Counted from the first letter of the stretch, positions 9,122-19,499 are shown. The stretch: 35,495 nucleotides of DNA from an uncultured Sutterella sp. (GCA_945834535.1 CAMAHM010000006.1:1-35495), one strand, 5' to 3'. Translations and numbers: made by a program. The notes: generated by a model not told the origin, from the sequence alone.

Positions 9122-9139
9122 TTGTCATCACCCTGTCAC
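9122..9139 (+). promoter_or_regulatory. Pho box upstream of pstB
   Basis: TTGTCAT CACC CTGTCAC: two 7-bp units with 4-bp spacer, near-consensus PhoB site, oriented toward pstB. Confidence 0.75.
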
Positions 9140-9248
9140 ACGATCGCCATCCTTTGGCCACAAAAGCCCCCTACCATCGCCCCCGAAAACGGAGTAGCCC
9201 CGAGGGCCGCTCCGCCCCATGAATTCCCTTTGCATTGGAAAAAAACAA

Positions 9249-10040
9249 ATGACGCTTTCCACCGACTCCGAAGAGCCTGCCCCCGGGGCTGTCAAAATGA
9301 CCGCCGAACACGTGGACTTTTTCTACGGCACGCATCAGACGCTTTTTGACATCAATCTTGCTTTTCGCGACCGCGAGGTGACGGCCCTCATCGGGCCTTC
9401 GGGCTGCGGGAAATCGACGTTCCTGCGGTCGCTTTCGCGCATGAACGAGCTCATCGGCGACACGCGGCTTACCGGGCGCGTAGACCTTGACAATGAAGAT
9501 ATCTATGCTCCTGGCTACGATGTCGTGCGTCTGCGCCAACGGGTGGGCATGGTGTTTCAACGCCCCACCCCCTTTCCCAAATCCATTTTTGAGAATGTGG
9601 CTTACGGACTGCGTGTGGCCGGCATGAAAAACCGCTCTGTCATTGCCGACAAAGTCGAGGAGAGCCTCAGGCGTGCGGCACTCTGGGAGGAAGTCAGGGA
9701 TCGCCTCAACGACAGTGCGCTCGGACTGTCGGGCGGTCAGCAGCAGCGACTTTGCATCGCCCGCGCTCTGGCGGTCGAGCCCGAAGTGCTGCTGATGGAT
9801 GAGCCCGCCAGTGCCCTTGACCCCATCGCTACGCAGCGTCTGGAAGAAAGCATCCTGGATTTGAAGGACAGCCTTTGCATCGTCATCGTGACGCACAACA
9901 TGCAGCAGGCAGCCCGCATTTCCGACAAGACCGCCTTCTTTTTCATGGGTCGGCTCATTGAGTGTGACGACACGCGAAAGATCTTTGCCGACGCCGCCAA
10001 CGAAAAGACGCGCGACTACGTGCGCGGAGCCTTCGGCTAG
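9249..10040 (+). CDS. pstB: Phosphate ABC transporter ATP-binding protein PstB
   Basis: [18 protein letters not shown], Walker [49 protein letters not shown] upstream of ATG 9249 (alternative start 9219). Confidence 0.94.
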   Translation: MTLSTDSEEPAPGAVKMTAEHVDFFYGTHQTLFDINLAFRDREVTALIGPSGCGKSTFLRSLSRMNELIGDTRLTGRVDLDNEDIYAPGYDVVRLRQRVGMVFQRPTPFPKSIFENVAYGLRVAGMKNRSVIADKVEESLRRAALWEEVRDRLNDSALGLSGGQQQRLCIARALAVEPEVLLMDEPASALDPIATQRLEESILDLKDSLCIVIVTHNMQQAARISDKTAFFFMGRLIECDDTRKIFADAANEKTRDYVRGAFG

Positions 10041-10070
10041 CGCATCGGATCGCGATCAAACGGATGCGAT

Positions 10071-11498
10071 TCAGGCCTTCTTGGGTGAAGAGTCGCTTTG
10101 CACGACGAGCGGCGAATTCTTCACCGTCAGATCGAGCTTGTTGTACGGGATTTCAATGCCCTCTTCAATGTAGCGCTTCAGACAGCGGCGCATGATCGAA
10201 CTCTTGAGGCCGCCCGTGCCCTTTTGCGGATCGTTGACCCAGAAGCCCGCCTTGAGGTTGATGCCGCTGTCGCCGAAACTCGAGACAATCGCCCAGGGAG
10301 CGCGCTGCTTCATCACGCGCGGTTCGGCCTCGACGCACTCAAGAAGCACCTCGAGCGCACGGTCGACATCAGCCTCGTAGGCGCAGCTGATTTCCACGTT
10401 GATCACGCATTCGCGGTCGGAGAGCGAATAGTTCTTGACGGTCCCCGTGACAAAGTTTTCATTGGGCACGATCAGCTCTTCACCGGCGAGGTTGCGCAGG
10501 ACCGAATAACGGGTATTGATCTGCGTCACGGTCCCGGCAAAGCCTCCCACCTCGACCATATCGCCCAATTTGACCGAGCGGTCAAAAAGGATGATGAAGC
10601 CCGAAATGTAGTTCGAGGCGATCTTCTGCATGCCAAAGCCGATGCCCACGCCAAAAGCACCGCCAAAGACCGAAAGCACGGTGAGGTTGATGCCCACGCT
10701 CGAAAGCGCAATGAGCACGGCCGCGGCCATAAGCGCCACGCGCACGAGACGGGCCATGACGACGCGGATGTTGAGTTCCACATCCTGCACCCGCAGAATG
10801 CTTGCCTCACACAAGTCGGCAAGCTTGTTGGCCACGGCCAGCGTAAGAAGCACCGTGATGATGCTCACAAAGAGCGTCCACAGCGTCACGGATTCCGACC
10901 CGATGGGCAGCGTAAAGCGCTTCATGAAGGCGATGATTTCCCCAAGCACCCCCATGATTTCGAGCGCCGCCAAGACCCAAAAGACAGTGGTCACAAACCT
11001 GCGGCGTCCCGCACTGAAAAAACTTCTTCCGAGGACGGTGGAGAAAAACTGCATCAATACGAGCAGAATCGCCCATGCGCAGAAAATCTGATCGGCCACA
11101 GTCACCAAAATGAGCCGTCCGCCCTGCTCCGCTCCCACCAACCCGAAGCGGCGCAGCAGCATCACGCAAAGCGCCAGAAACGCCGCCGCCGACACGGAAA
11201 AAACGAGGCTGTGCGCAAGGCGCACGCAAAGACGCACGGCCGAATAGACAAAGCCTTCACCCACATACTTTTCCATGAACCGCACCTTGGCGCGGTAGGA
11301 AAGACGGCTTAACACAAACGCCACGGCAATCGCCGCCGCGATGGCCAAAAACTGGTACACCGCCGTTTTGCTATTGAGTCCCACAAAGAGGTAGGTCCCC
11401 GCCTCCCGCAACACGTCGACCGTGTCGGTCATGAGTTCTGCGGCATCGGGAAAGGTTCCAATCGTCTGCTCGACGTTGTCGGTCACACCGTTGGCCAT
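10071..11498 (-). CDS. MscS-family mechanosensitive ion channel with additional N-terminal TM helices
   Basis: GAFGVGIGFGMQKIASNYISGFIILFDRSVKLGDMVEVGGFAGTVTQINTRYSVLRN typical MscS core; GGGAGG before ATG at 11498; alternative start 11513 overlaps the yggT stop. Confidence 0.9.
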   Translation of the reverse strand: MANGVTDNVEQTIGTFPDAAELMTDTVDVLREAGTYLFVGLNSKTAVYQFLAIAAAIAVAFVLSRLSYRAKVRFMEKYVGEGFVYSAVRLCVRLAHSLVFSVSAAAFLALCVMLLRRFGLVGAEQGGRLILVTVADQIFCAWAILLVLMQFFSTVLGRSFFSAGRRRFVTTVFWVLAALEIMGVLGEIIAFMKRFTLPIGSESVTLWTLFVSIITVLLTLAVANKLADLCEASILRVQDVELNIRVVMARLVRVALMAAAVLIALSSVGINLTVLSVFGGAFGVGIGFGMQKIASNYISGFIILFDRSVKLGDMVEVGGFAGTVTQINTRYSVLRNLAGEELIVPNENFVTGTVKNYSLSDRECVINVEISCAYEADVDRALEVLLECVEAEPRVMKQRAPWAIVSSFGDSGINLKAGFWVNDPQKGTGGLKSSIMRRCLKRYIEEGIEIPYNKLDLTVKNSPLVVQSDSSPKKA

Positions 11499-11512
11499 AT
11501 CGCCTCCCAACA

Positions 11513-12061
11513 TCAAAAGAAAAGCACGCCCATGCTGAGCGGTGTGATCCACCGCAGAATCAGGCTGAGGACGATAAAGAGCACAACGGGAGAAAAGTCG
11601 AAATTGCGCCAGCGCGGCAGCACGCGGCGAATCGGCCGCAGGAAAGGATCGGTGAGCATGCCCAAAAGCGACTGATACCCCATCATGCGCGGCCCAAAGA
11701 AGGACACGAGTGCGTAAAGCAGCACCATCCAGATGAGAAAGTTGATGCCCCAGCGCAGCACGAGCGCAAAAGGCGCGACGGCAAATGCGGCGGGCGTCAC
11801 CGGAAAGCCCGTCACTTCACGGGTGACGAGTGTGCCGACGACGGCAACAAGAAGCGAGGCCAGAAGCGACGGCCAGTCCCAGTTGCCGCGCGGCCGCACA
11901 AGGTAGGAAACGGGATTGACGAGCCAGTCCGTAAAGCGCCAGGTAAAGGACACCACGGGATCTCGGGGCCCCACCGCCAACGCCCAAAGGTAAGCGCGCA
12001 GCAGCAAAAGACTGCCCAGAAAACTGACGACAAGGTTGAAGATTTCGTACAAAAACTGCAT
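11513..12061 (-). CDS. YggT-family membrane protein
   Basis: MQFLYEIFNLVVSFLGSLLLLRAYLWALAVGPRDPV..., DPFLRPIRRVLPRWRNFDFSPVVLFIVL characteristic of YggT repeats. Confidence 0.9.
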   Translation of the reverse strand: MQFLYEIFNLVVSFLGSLLLLRAYLWALAVGPRDPVVSFTWRFTDWLVNPVSYLVRPRGNWDWPSLLASLLVAVVGTLVTREVTGFPVTPAAFAVAPFALVLRWGINFLIWMVLLYALVSFFGPRMMGYQSLLGMLTDPFLRPIRRVLPRWRNFDFSPVVLFIVLSLILRWITPLSMGVLFF

Positions 12062-12078
12062 GAGGGCTTCCGGTCAAT

Positions 12079-12717
12079 CTAAACACGCATGCCGGTCGGC
12101 TGAAGCGGGGAGAGCGACATCTGCGCCGCCGCTCCCGGAAATTGCGGAGAACCGAAACGTTCGGCCTCGCGCATCAGTGCCGGCCAGTCAAAACAGGGAC
12201 CCGGGTCGGTCTTGCGGCCCGGTGCGATATCGCTGTGTCCCACAATATACTCAAGCGAAAATCGTGCATCAACGGCCGCCAGAAGCGCTTTGAGCACATC
12301 GTACTGCACGGACTCAAAGGGCACGAAGTCCGTCCCTTCGATCTCGATGCCGATGGTGAAGTCGTTGCAACGGGTGCGGCCGTTAAAGCGGCTCACGCCG
12401 GCGTGCCAGGCGCGAGCCAGGCAGCTCACGAACTGCTCGATGCGTCCGTCGCGCGTCACGAGAAAATGGCTCGACACCCGCAGGTCCCGAATATCCTCAA
12501 GCTCTGGATAAGCGTCAAAGTCGAGCGTACCGCAGAAAAATCGCCGCACGACCCCCGTTGAAAAGCACCCCGCAGGCAGAGAAATGTTGTGCAGCACCAC
12601 CGTGTTGAGGTGCGCCAGATCCTCTGCGGGACGCTCGTCAAAATGCGGCGACGGACAAATTTCAACACCGGGGCCTGCAACAAGCCAACCGGCCTTGTCG
12701 ATCGACAGAGCCTGCAT
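12079..12717 (-). CDS. ampD: 1,6-anhydro-N-acetylmuramoyl-L-alanine amidase
   Basis: Amidase_2 fold: LNTVVLHNISLPAG, VSSHFLVTRDGRIEQFVSCLARAWHAGVS, NDFTIGIEIEG, IVGHSDIAPGRKTDPGPCFDW. Confidence 0.94.
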   Translation of the reverse strand: MQALSIDKAGWLVAGPGVEICPSPHFDERPAEDLAHLNTVVLHNISLPAGCFSTGVVRRFFCGTLDFDAYPELEDIRDLRVSSHFLVTRDGRIEQFVSCLARAWHAGVSRFNGRTRCNDFTIGIEIEGTDFVPFESVQYDVLKALLAAVDARFSLEYIVGHSDIAPGRKTDPGPCFDWPALMREAERFGSPQFPGAAAQMSLSPLQPTGMRV

Positions 12718-12736
12718 GCGGCACCCCTGCCCTTTG

Positions 12737-12985
12737 TCAGCGGCTGCGGGACTTGCGAGCCTGCGTGCGGCAACGCTCGCTGCAGTACTTCTTCTGCCCG
12801 CTCATGACCGCCTCATCCTCGGGAAAATGCGAGCCGCACACGGGGCAGCGGATCATCGCCACGGGTTTGTCGGCGCCGCTTTTCTCAGATCGCGGAGTGC
12901 GGCGCACGTTCTGAAAGCGCTGAGAAATCTTCCAGATGATCCACGCCAGCGCAAAAGCACCCAGCCAAAAGAAAAACTTGTTCAT
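12737..12985 (-). CDS. PP0621-like small zinc-ribbon protein with N-terminal TM
   Basis: MNKFFFWLGAFALAWIIWKISQRF... MIRCPVCGSHFPEDEAVMSGQKKYCSERC; ATGA overlap with upstream gene. Confidence 0.8.
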   Translation of the reverse strand: MNKFFFWLGAFALAWIIWKISQRFQNVRRTPRSEKSGADKPVAMIRCPVCGSHFPEDEAVMSGQKKYCSERCRTQARKSRSR

Positions 12986-13806
12986 AAAAAGAATACTTCC
13001 GTCACCAGACGGTACACGAGATAGGCCGTCGAAAGCATGAAAATGCCCGCCCAGAACCATCCCAACGCGCGCTTTTTACGCCAACCAAAGCCGTAACGGC
13101 CGACAAGCAGCACGGCAAAGACCACCCAGGAGGCCCACGTCAAAAGGGTCTTGTGGTCAAGAATGTAGGGCACGCCGTGCGTCTGCATGGTGGCAAAGCC
13201 GCCCAAGACGAGCACAAGCGACAGACAGACGAACCCACAGGCCACGATGCGGAAAAGAATGCGTTCCATGGCCATGAGGTTGGGCATGTTGGCCAGAAGT
13301 CCGCGATCGGGTGCGCGCATCGGGTCCTTGAGCTCACGGTCAAGCTTCATGAGCAAAATCGCCTGCACGACGGCAATCGTCATGAAGCTGTAGGCAGCCA
13401 GGGCCGCCAAAAGGTGCACGCGAAAGAGCACGGACCAGCTCTCGGCCAAATAGACTTCCCCGGGAAAGACCACAGGCAGCACGACCCCGGCGGCCGACAC
13501 CAGAAGTACCAGCGCCGTCAACGCGGTCACACGATGTACCCAGCTCTCGATGAGCGTGATCAGCACCGCAATGAGAAGCATGGCGCACACGGCCATGCCG
13601 AAACCGAAGTGAATGTCCGGCCCCGTGAACATTTCGGCACACACGCCCGCAGCGTGCAGCACAAAGCCCGCGCAGGCGATCCAACGCATCCAGGCCGGAG
13701 AAACGACGTCGGGCACCGTCTGGGTGCGCACCATTCCCACGCCGGCCACAAGATAAGCGACGGCGGCCAAAACAAACATAAGACAGCTCAAAGCCATCTG
13801 ATCCAT
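12982..13806 (-). CDS. Cytochrome c assembly (CcsA/HemX/YpjD-like) inner membrane protein
   Basis: Multi-TM; WSVLFRVHLLAALAAYSFMTIAVVQAILL and HKTLLTWASWVVFAVLLVGRYGFGWRKKRA; divergent from ffh as commonly seen for ypjD. Confidence 0.85.
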   Translation of the reverse strand: MDQMALSCLMFVLAAVAYLVAGVGMVRTQTVPDVVSPAWMRWIACAGFVLHAAGVCAEMFTGPDIHFGFGMAVCAMLLIAVLITLIESWVHRVTALTALVLLVSAAGVVLPVVFPGEVYLAESWSVLFRVHLLAALAAYSFMTIAVVQAILLMKLDRELKDPMRAPDRGLLANMPNLMAMERILFRIVACGFVCLSLVLVLGGFATMQTHGVPYILDHKTLLTWASWVVFAVLLVGRYGFGWRKKRALGWFWAGIFMLSTAYLVYRLVTEVFFL

Positions 13807-14093
13807 AGCACTGATTCCTACCAAAGAGTCGCAGGCACGGCAAAGGCGGAGCAGCCCCGACGCAACGATGCTCTAAAATGGAGCACCCGCTCGACGGTGC
13901 GGCCGTTCGCCCTGTCATTTTCCGGTCGGCGGACTGCCCCGGACGCGACGAATTGTGTTATGCCGATTGTATCCCGCCGAGTTTCCAAAAATCTTAACAA
14001 AGCGCGGTTCGACGCAGGTTCCCCGAAGGAAAAAGCGTTGTGCCGCCCCGCCGCTCGAACACCCCGAGCGACAACAACACCGACACAAGAGAC

Positions 14094-15506
14094 ATGCTTG
14101 AGAATTTGAGTTCCCGTCTTGCCCGCGTCATCAAAACCATGCGCGGCCAAGCGCGACTGACCGAAGAGAACACGCGCGAGATGCTGCGTGAAGTGCGCCT
14201 TGCCCTGCTCGATGCGGACGTGGCGCTTCCCGTGGTGCGCGACCTTGTGGCGCGCATCAAGCAAAATGCCCTCGGCGAAGAAGTCGTCGGCAATCTCAAT
14301 CCGGGCCAGGCGCTCGTGGGCGTTGTCGAACGGGAACTCACGGCCGTCATCGGCGGCGACGTGCCCGAAGCCGAACGCGACATCCGTCTGGCGGTGCAGC
14401 CGCCCGCCGTCATTCTTCTGGCCGGTCTTCAGGGTGCCGGTAAGACGACGACCGCCGGCAAACTTTCCAAGTGGCTGATTGAGAACCGTCACAAGAAGAT
14501 CCTGACGGTTTCGGCCGACGTGTACCGTCCCGCCGCCATCGAACAGCTCAAAACCGTCAGCGCCCAGGCCGGCGCCGACTTTTTCCCAAGCGAAGCCGGT
14601 CAAAAGCCCCTCGACATCGCCGCGCGGGCCCTTGACCACGCCAAGCGCCACTTTTACGACGTGCTGATCGTCGACACGGCCGGTCGTCTGGCGATCGACG
14701 AGGCGATGATGCAGGAAGTAAGCGACTTGGCCGAATTCCTCAAGCCCGCCGAAACGCTCTTTGTGATCGACGCCATGCTCGGTCAGGATGCGGTCAATAC
14801 GGCCAAGAGTTTTAACGAGCGCCTCAACCTCACGGGTGTTATCCTCACCAAGCTCGACGGCGACAGCCGCGGCGGCGCGGCCCTGTCGGTGCGCATGATT
14901 ACCGGCAAGCCCATCAAGTTTGTGGGCGTGGGCGAAAAGCTCGACGGCTTTGAAGCCTTCAACCCCTCCCAGATGGCGGGCCGCATCCTCGGCATGGGCG
15001 ACATCGTTGCCCTCGTCAAGGATGTTCAGAAGTCGGTCAACATTGAGCAGGCCGCAAAGCTTGCCGCCAAGATCAAGTCGGGCGACCGATTCGACCTTGA
15101 AGACTTCCGCGCCCAACTCGCGCAGATGCGCAACATGGGAGGCCTTTCGGGCCTCATGGACAAGCTCCCCGCCCAGCTGCAGCAGGTTGCAGGCAAGGTC
15201 GACGACAAGCAGGCCCAGAGGGCCATCGCCCGCAGCGAAGGCATCATCTGCTCGATGACGCCGCGTGAGCGCCGCAATCCCGATCTCATCAAGGCAAGCC
15301 GCAAGCGCCGCATCGCTGCCGGCGCCGGCGTTTCAGTGCAGGAAGTCAACCGTCTTTTGAAACAGTTCGAGCAAAGCCGCGACATGATGAAGAAGATGCA
15401 AAAGGGCGGCCTTGCGAAGATGATGCGGGCCCTGGGCGGTATGGGACTGGGCAAATTCGGCGGCGGCATGCCTCCGATGGGCGGATTCGGCGGTTTTGGC
15501 CGCTGA
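14094..15506 (+). CDS. ffh: Signal recognition particle GTPase Ffh
   Basis: MLENLSSRLARVIKTMRGQARLTEENTREMLREVRLALLDADVAL; GLQGAGKTTTAGKL; LTKLDGDSRGGAALS; Met-rich C-terminal M domain. Confidence 0.98.
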   Translation: MLENLSSRLARVIKTMRGQARLTEENTREMLREVRLALLDADVALPVVRDLVARIKQNALGEEVVGNLNPGQALVGVVERELTAVIGGDVPEAERDIRLAVQPPAVILLAGLQGAGKTTTAGKLSKWLIENRHKKILTVSADVYRPAAIEQLKTVSAQAGADFFPSEAGQKPLDIAARALDHAKRHFYDVLIVDTAGRLAIDEAMMQEVSDLAEFLKPAETLFVIDAMLGQDAVNTAKSFNERLNLTGVILTKLDGDSRGGAALSVRMITGKPIKFVGVGEKLDGFEAFNPSQMAGRILGMGDIVALVKDVQKSVNIEQAAKLAAKIKSGDRFDLEDFRAQLAQMRNMGGLSGLMDKLPAQLQQVAGKVDDKQAQRAIARSEGIICSMTPRERRNPDLIKASRKRRIAAGAGVSVQEVNRLLKQFEQSRDMMKKMQKGGLAKMMRALGGMGLGKFGGGMPPMGGFGGFGR

Positions 15507-15534
15507 TCGTCTGCATTTGTCGTAGAACCTCGTT

Positions 15535-16299
15535 ATGGCCCGCAGTCTGGACTGGGATTCGTTCGTCGCCACCGCGGCGGGCCGCACCGTGCGCGTCTGG
15601 GAAGAGGATGCATTTGCGCGCTTTGTCTCGGGCGTACGGGGCGATCGCGCCCTGCAGCTGGGACTCACACACTTCAATCCCCTCGCCGCAAGCCCCATTG
15701 TGCATCGGATCGCTGCGTCCGAGCACGTTGTCGCGCAGGGCAAAGACGACCTGCGGGTGCGGCTCGTCTGTCGGCCCGAAGCGCTTCCCCTGCAGTCCGA
15801 GAGCTGCGATCTGGTCGTTTGGCCGCACGGCCCGGACTGCTGCGCCGAACACTTTGGCGAGGCGCTTGCAGAGGTCGAACGCGTCCTTGCTCCCAACGGC
15901 GTGCTCGTTGTGACGTTCTTCAACAGCCTTGGCAGCTGGAAACTGCGCGAGAAACTCTTTGCCGCCTCGCATGTACTTCCCGACGGTGCGGCGCAACTGT
16001 CTCTGACTGCGGTCAAACAGGCCCTGCGCGCCGCATCGCTCAGTATTGAAGGCGGCAATTTCGGCGTCTATGCCGTCAACGAGAAGGCTGAACCGACTGC
16101 GGGCGTGCGGCTGCCCACGTGGATAGACAAGGCGGGCGACCGCTGGTGGCCGACGCTCTCGAACGTCGTTCTTCTTTCCGCGCGCAAACAAACAACACAG
16201 ATGAAGATGGTCGGCAAAATTAATTTCGCTCCCACCCGCTCTTTGGCGGCTTCGGGGGCCGTCGCTCACAAAGAGGCGGCGCAAACCGACACTCCTTGA
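15535..16299 (+). CDS. SAM-dependent methyltransferase domain protein
   Basis: [54 protein letters not shown]; upstream of rnhA. Confidence 0.8.
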   Translation: MARSLDWDSFVATAAGRTVRVWEEDAFARFVSGVRGDRALQLGLTHFNPLAASPIVHRIAASEHVVAQGKDDLRVRLVCRPEALPLQSESCDLVVWPHGPDCCAEHFGEALAEVERVLAPNGVLVVTFFNSLGSWKLREKLFAASHVLPDGAAQLSLTAVKQALRAASLSIEGGNFGVYAVNEKAEPTAGVRLPTWIDKAGDRWWPTLSNVVLLSARKQTTQMKMVGKINFAPTRSLAASGAVAHKEAAQTDTP

Positions 16300-16346
16300 A
16301 ACACCGCGGGAACAAAACCGTTCCCGCCCGTGCCCAACCACAGAAT

Positions 16347-16805
16347 ATGACTGAACCGCTTTTGGAAATTTGGACGGACGGTGCCTGCAAGAACAACCCC
16401 GGGCCCGGCGGCTGGGGTGTACTCATGCGCTACGGTACCCGCACGAAGGAAATGTCGGGCGGCGCCAACCCCACGACCAACAACCAGATGGAGCTGACGG
16501 CCGTCATTGAAGCCTTCAAGGCCATCAGGCGCCCCTGCCCCGTGCGGCTGCACCTTGACAGCAGCTACGTCAAAAACGGCATCACGCAGTGGATCCATTC
16601 CTGGAAAAAAAAGGGCTGGAAGACGGCTGACAAGTCTCCCGTCAAAAATGTCGAACTCTGGCAGGAACTCGATCGCCTTGTCTCGGGATACGAGGCACCG
16701 ATCGAATGGTGCTGGGTCAAGGGGCATGCGGGCGACCCCGGCAACGAACGGGCCGACGCTCTGGCCAATGAAGGCGTCGACAAAATTCTCAAACGCGCTC
16801 CGTGA
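16347..16805 (+). CDS. rnhA: Ribonuclease HI
   Basis: [63 protein letters not shown]. Confidence 0.98.
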   Translation: MTEPLLEIWTDGACKNNPGPGGWGVLMRYGTRTKEMSGGANPTTNNQMELTAVIEAFKAIRRPCPVRLHLDSSYVKNGITQWIHSWKKKGWKTADKSPVKNVELWQELDRLVSGYEAPIEWCWVKGHAGDPGNERADALANEGVDKILKRAP

Positions 16806-17539
16806 GGATCGTCATGCGACAGATCTGCCTTGATACTGAAACCACCGGCATGCACGCCCTCGGAGGCGACCGCATCGTTGAAATCGGCTGCGTCGGAATT
16901 TTCGGGCGCACACTCTCGGACAAAGAGAACACGATGTTCCACGTCTACATCAATCCCGAGCGCGACGTGCCCGAAGAGGTCGTGCGCGTGCACGGACTGA
17001 CGACGGAATTTCTGTCCGACAAACCTGTTTTTGCCGACATCGTCGATGACTTTCTCGCCTTCATCGAAGGTGCCGAACTCATCATTCACAACGCAGAATT
17101 CGACGTGGGGTTTCTGAACGCCGAACTCAAGCGCCTCGGCAAGGGAACCATCGAGGCGCACTGCGCCGCCGTCACCGACAGCCTCGAGATGGCCAAAAAG
17201 ATGTTCCCCGGCCTCAGAAACAACCTCGACCGTCTGTGCGACCGCTTTGAAATCGACCGCTCGGGCCGTACGCTGCACGGGGCCTTGCTCGACGCGCGGC
17301 TTCTGGCGGAGGTGTACCTTGCCATGACGCGCGAGCAGGGCGAACTGCTGGGCGAAAGCTACATGGCGGGCGAGCAGCTCGAAGAACTCCCCGACACTTC
17401 GCTTCTCATTCGTGCCGTCTGTCCGCCCGAAGACCTCGCGGCGCATGAAAAGCTTCTCGACCTCATTGACGGCAAAGCCAAAAAACGCGGGGGCTCCATC
17501 TGGCGCGCCGCTGCCGGCAGCGCCGACACCACAGCGTAA
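16802..17539 (+). CDS. dnaQ: DNA polymerase III epsilon subunit (3'-5' exonuclease)
   Basis: [65 protein letters not shown] at 16802 or ATG at 16814. Confidence 0.96.
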   Translation: MRIVMRQICLDTETTGMHALGGDRIVEIGCVGIFGRTLSDKENTMFHVYINPERDVPEEVVRVHGLTTEFLSDKPVFADIVDDFLAFIEGAELIIHNAEFDVGFLNAELKRLGKGTIEAHCAAVTDSLEMAKKMFPGLRNNLDRLCDRFEIDRSGRTLHGALLDARLLAEVYLAMTREQGELLGESYMAGEQLEELPDTSLLIRAVCPPEDLAAHEKLLDLIDGKAKKRGGSIWRAAAGSADTTA

Positions 17540-17574
17540 TCACCGGCCTTGCGGGATTGGTTTGCGGTATTACC

Positions 17575-17609
17575 GCCGAATGGTTGATTTTTTTGGGCAT
17601 TCGGCGTTT
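17575..17609 (+). terminator. Possible terminator after dnaQ
   Basis: GCCGAATG (17575-17582) / CATTCGGC (17598-17605), 8-bp perfect stem with 15-nt T-rich loop, followed by GTTTT. Confidence 0.45.
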
Positions 17610-17719
17610 TACCTTTACAATTCGCTATTCTTTTTGTCATTGACAATTCTTTGGCAACGCTCTCCCCGCGATTTCACAATGACAACAAGCCGTGCGGGGC
17701 CGGCGTTCCTCACTCCCTC

Positions 17720-18772
17720 ATGATCGAACTTCAACACATTACGCAGCGCTACCCCACCCCCGAGGGCGGCGTTTTCTATGCGCTAAGGGACGTTTCGCTG
17801 CACATCAACGCCGGCGAAATCTTCGGCATCATCGGCCGCTCGGGAGCCGGCAAGTCGACTCTTGTGCGCTGCATCAACTTTTTGAACCGCCCGAGCGAAG
17901 GCACCGTCACGGTCGACGGCAAGTGTCTCAATACCCTCACCGAGGCCGAACTGCGCGCCACGCGCCGCGGCATCGGCATGATCTTCCAGCACTTCAATCT
18001 GCTCTCTTCGCGCACGGTGTTTGACAACGCCGCCTTCCCGCTCGAACTGATCGGCATGGACAAAGCAAAGATTCGCGCCAAGGTCGATCCTCTGCTCGAA
18101 CTCGTGGGCCTCACGGAGCACCGCAACAAGTATCCGGCACAGCTCTCGGGCGGCCAGAAGCAGCGCGTCGGCATTGCCCGCGCGCTTGCCAACGACCCCA
18201 AGGTGCTGCTGTCGGACGAAGCGACCAGCGCCCTTGACCCGGAAACGACCGTCGCGACGCTTGATCTTTTAAAGCGCATCAACCGTGAGCTGCATCTGAC
18301 GATCGTGATGATCACGCACCAGATGGACGTCGTAAAGCAGATCTGCGACCGCGTGGCCGTCATGAATATGGGCGAAGTGGTGGAAACGGGCAACGTGATC
18401 GACGTGTTCCGCCGTCCGCAAACCGAAACGGCCAAGGCCCTCATCGGCAACATCATGGCGCAGGAACTGCCCGCAGCCATGGTTGAGCGCGTGCGCGCCC
18501 AGATTGCCGACAGCGCCCCGGGCATTGCCTCGCACGTGCTGCGCATGACCTTTGTCGGTAACGAAGTCACCCGCCCGGTGATTTCCGAAGCGAGCCGCCT
18601 CTTTAACGTCGACGTCAATATTCTTTTGGGCTCGATCGACGAAGTGCAGGGCAAGAGCTTCGGCACGCTCACCGTCCTGACCACTTGCGCCAACGACGAC
18701 TTCACCCGCCTGATCGACTATCTGCGCGGCCACAACGTCACTGTTGAGGAGATCACGAACCATGTCCTCTGA
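17720..18772 (+). CDS. metN: Methionine ABC transporter ATP-binding protein
   Basis: [58 protein letters not shown]..., [16 protein letters not shown]-terminal NIL domain. Confidence 0.93.
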   Translation: MIELQHITQRYPTPEGGVFYALRDVSLHINAGEIFGIIGRSGAGKSTLVRCINFLNRPSEGTVTVDGKCLNTLTEAELRATRRGIGMIFQHFNLLSSRTVFDNAAFPLELIGMDKAKIRAKVDPLLELVGLTEHRNKYPAQLSGGQKQRVGIARALANDPKVLLSDEATSALDPETTVATLDLLKRINRELHLTIVMITHQMDVVKQICDRVAVMNMGEVVETGNVIDVFRRPQTETAKALIGNIMAQELPAAMVERVRAQIADSAPGIASHVLRMTFVGNEVTRPVISEASRLFNVDVNILLGSIDEVQGKSFGTLTVLTTCANDDFTRLIDYLRGHNVTVEEITNHVL

Positions 18773-19415
18773 CCTCATGCTTCTTTTGTGGGAATCGTTC
18801 GTTGAGACCTGCATCATGGTCGGCCTGTCGGGGACGATCGGTGCGGCCTTCGGCATTCCGATGGGCATTCTCCTGCACGCTACCGACTACTGCGGCGTGC
18901 GCCCGATGCCGGTCTTCAACAAAGTGCTCGGCTGGATCATCAACGCCGTGCGCTCGACCCCGTTCATCATCCTGCTCGTTGCCATCATTCCGCTCACCCG
19001 CATCATTGCGGGCACCTCGATCGGCACGTCGGCTGCCGTGGTGCCGCTGACGATTTCGGTGGCCCCCTTCATCGCGCGTCTCGTGGAAACGAGCCTGCGT
19101 GAAGTCGACAAGGGCCTCGTCGAAGCCGCCCAGGCCATGGGCGCGACGAACCTGCAGATCGTTATGAAAGTGCTTCTGCCCGAAGCCATGCCCGGCATCG
19201 TCGCAGGTCTCACCATCTCCATCGTGAGCCTCGTCGGCTACTCGGCCATGGCCGGCGCCATCGGCGGCGGCGGTCTGGGCGACATGGGCATTCGTTACGG
19301 CTATCAGCGTTTCATGCCCGACGTCATGCTTGCGGTCGTGGTCATCCTGATCGTCTTTGTGCAGGCCATGCAGAGCCTGGGCGACTGGCTGGTGCGCCGC
19401 ATCTCGCACCGCTGA
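18762..19415 (+). CDS. metI: Methionine ABC transporter permease
   Basis: [38 protein letters not shown]..., [44 protein letters not shown]. Confidence 0.95.
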   Translation: MSSDLMLLLWESFVETCIMVGLSGTIGAAFGIPMGILLHATDYCGVRPMPVFNKVLGWIINAVRSTPFIILLVAIIPLTRIIAGTSIGTSAAVVPLTISVAPFIARLVETSLREVDKGLVEAAQAMGATNLQIVMKVLLPEAMPGIVAGLTISIVSLVGYSAMAGAIGGGGLGDMGIRYGYQRFMPDVMLAVVVILIVFVQAMQSLGDWLVRRISHR

Positions 19416-19439
19416 TTTGGCGGATTTGCTCTACACTAT

Positions 19440-19474
19440 CGGCTCCAAGCTCCATGCGGCTCGGAGCCGTTTTT
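19440..19474 (+). terminator. Intrinsic terminator after metI
   Basis: CGGCTCC (19440-19446) / GGAGCCG (19463-19469) followed by TTTTT. Confidence 0.75.
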
Positions 19475-19499
19475 CCATCTTCCGGAGTGTCGTTTCACC

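Noticed and set aside
10041-10070. CGCATC/GATGCG repeat between pstB and mscS as bidirectional terminator
   Set aside because: Short stem, long loop and no T-run on either side.
13818-15116. 432-aa minus-strand ORF opposite ffh
   Set aside because: Overlaps the conserved Ffh coding region; composition (His/Gly/Arg-rich) typical of a shadow ORF.
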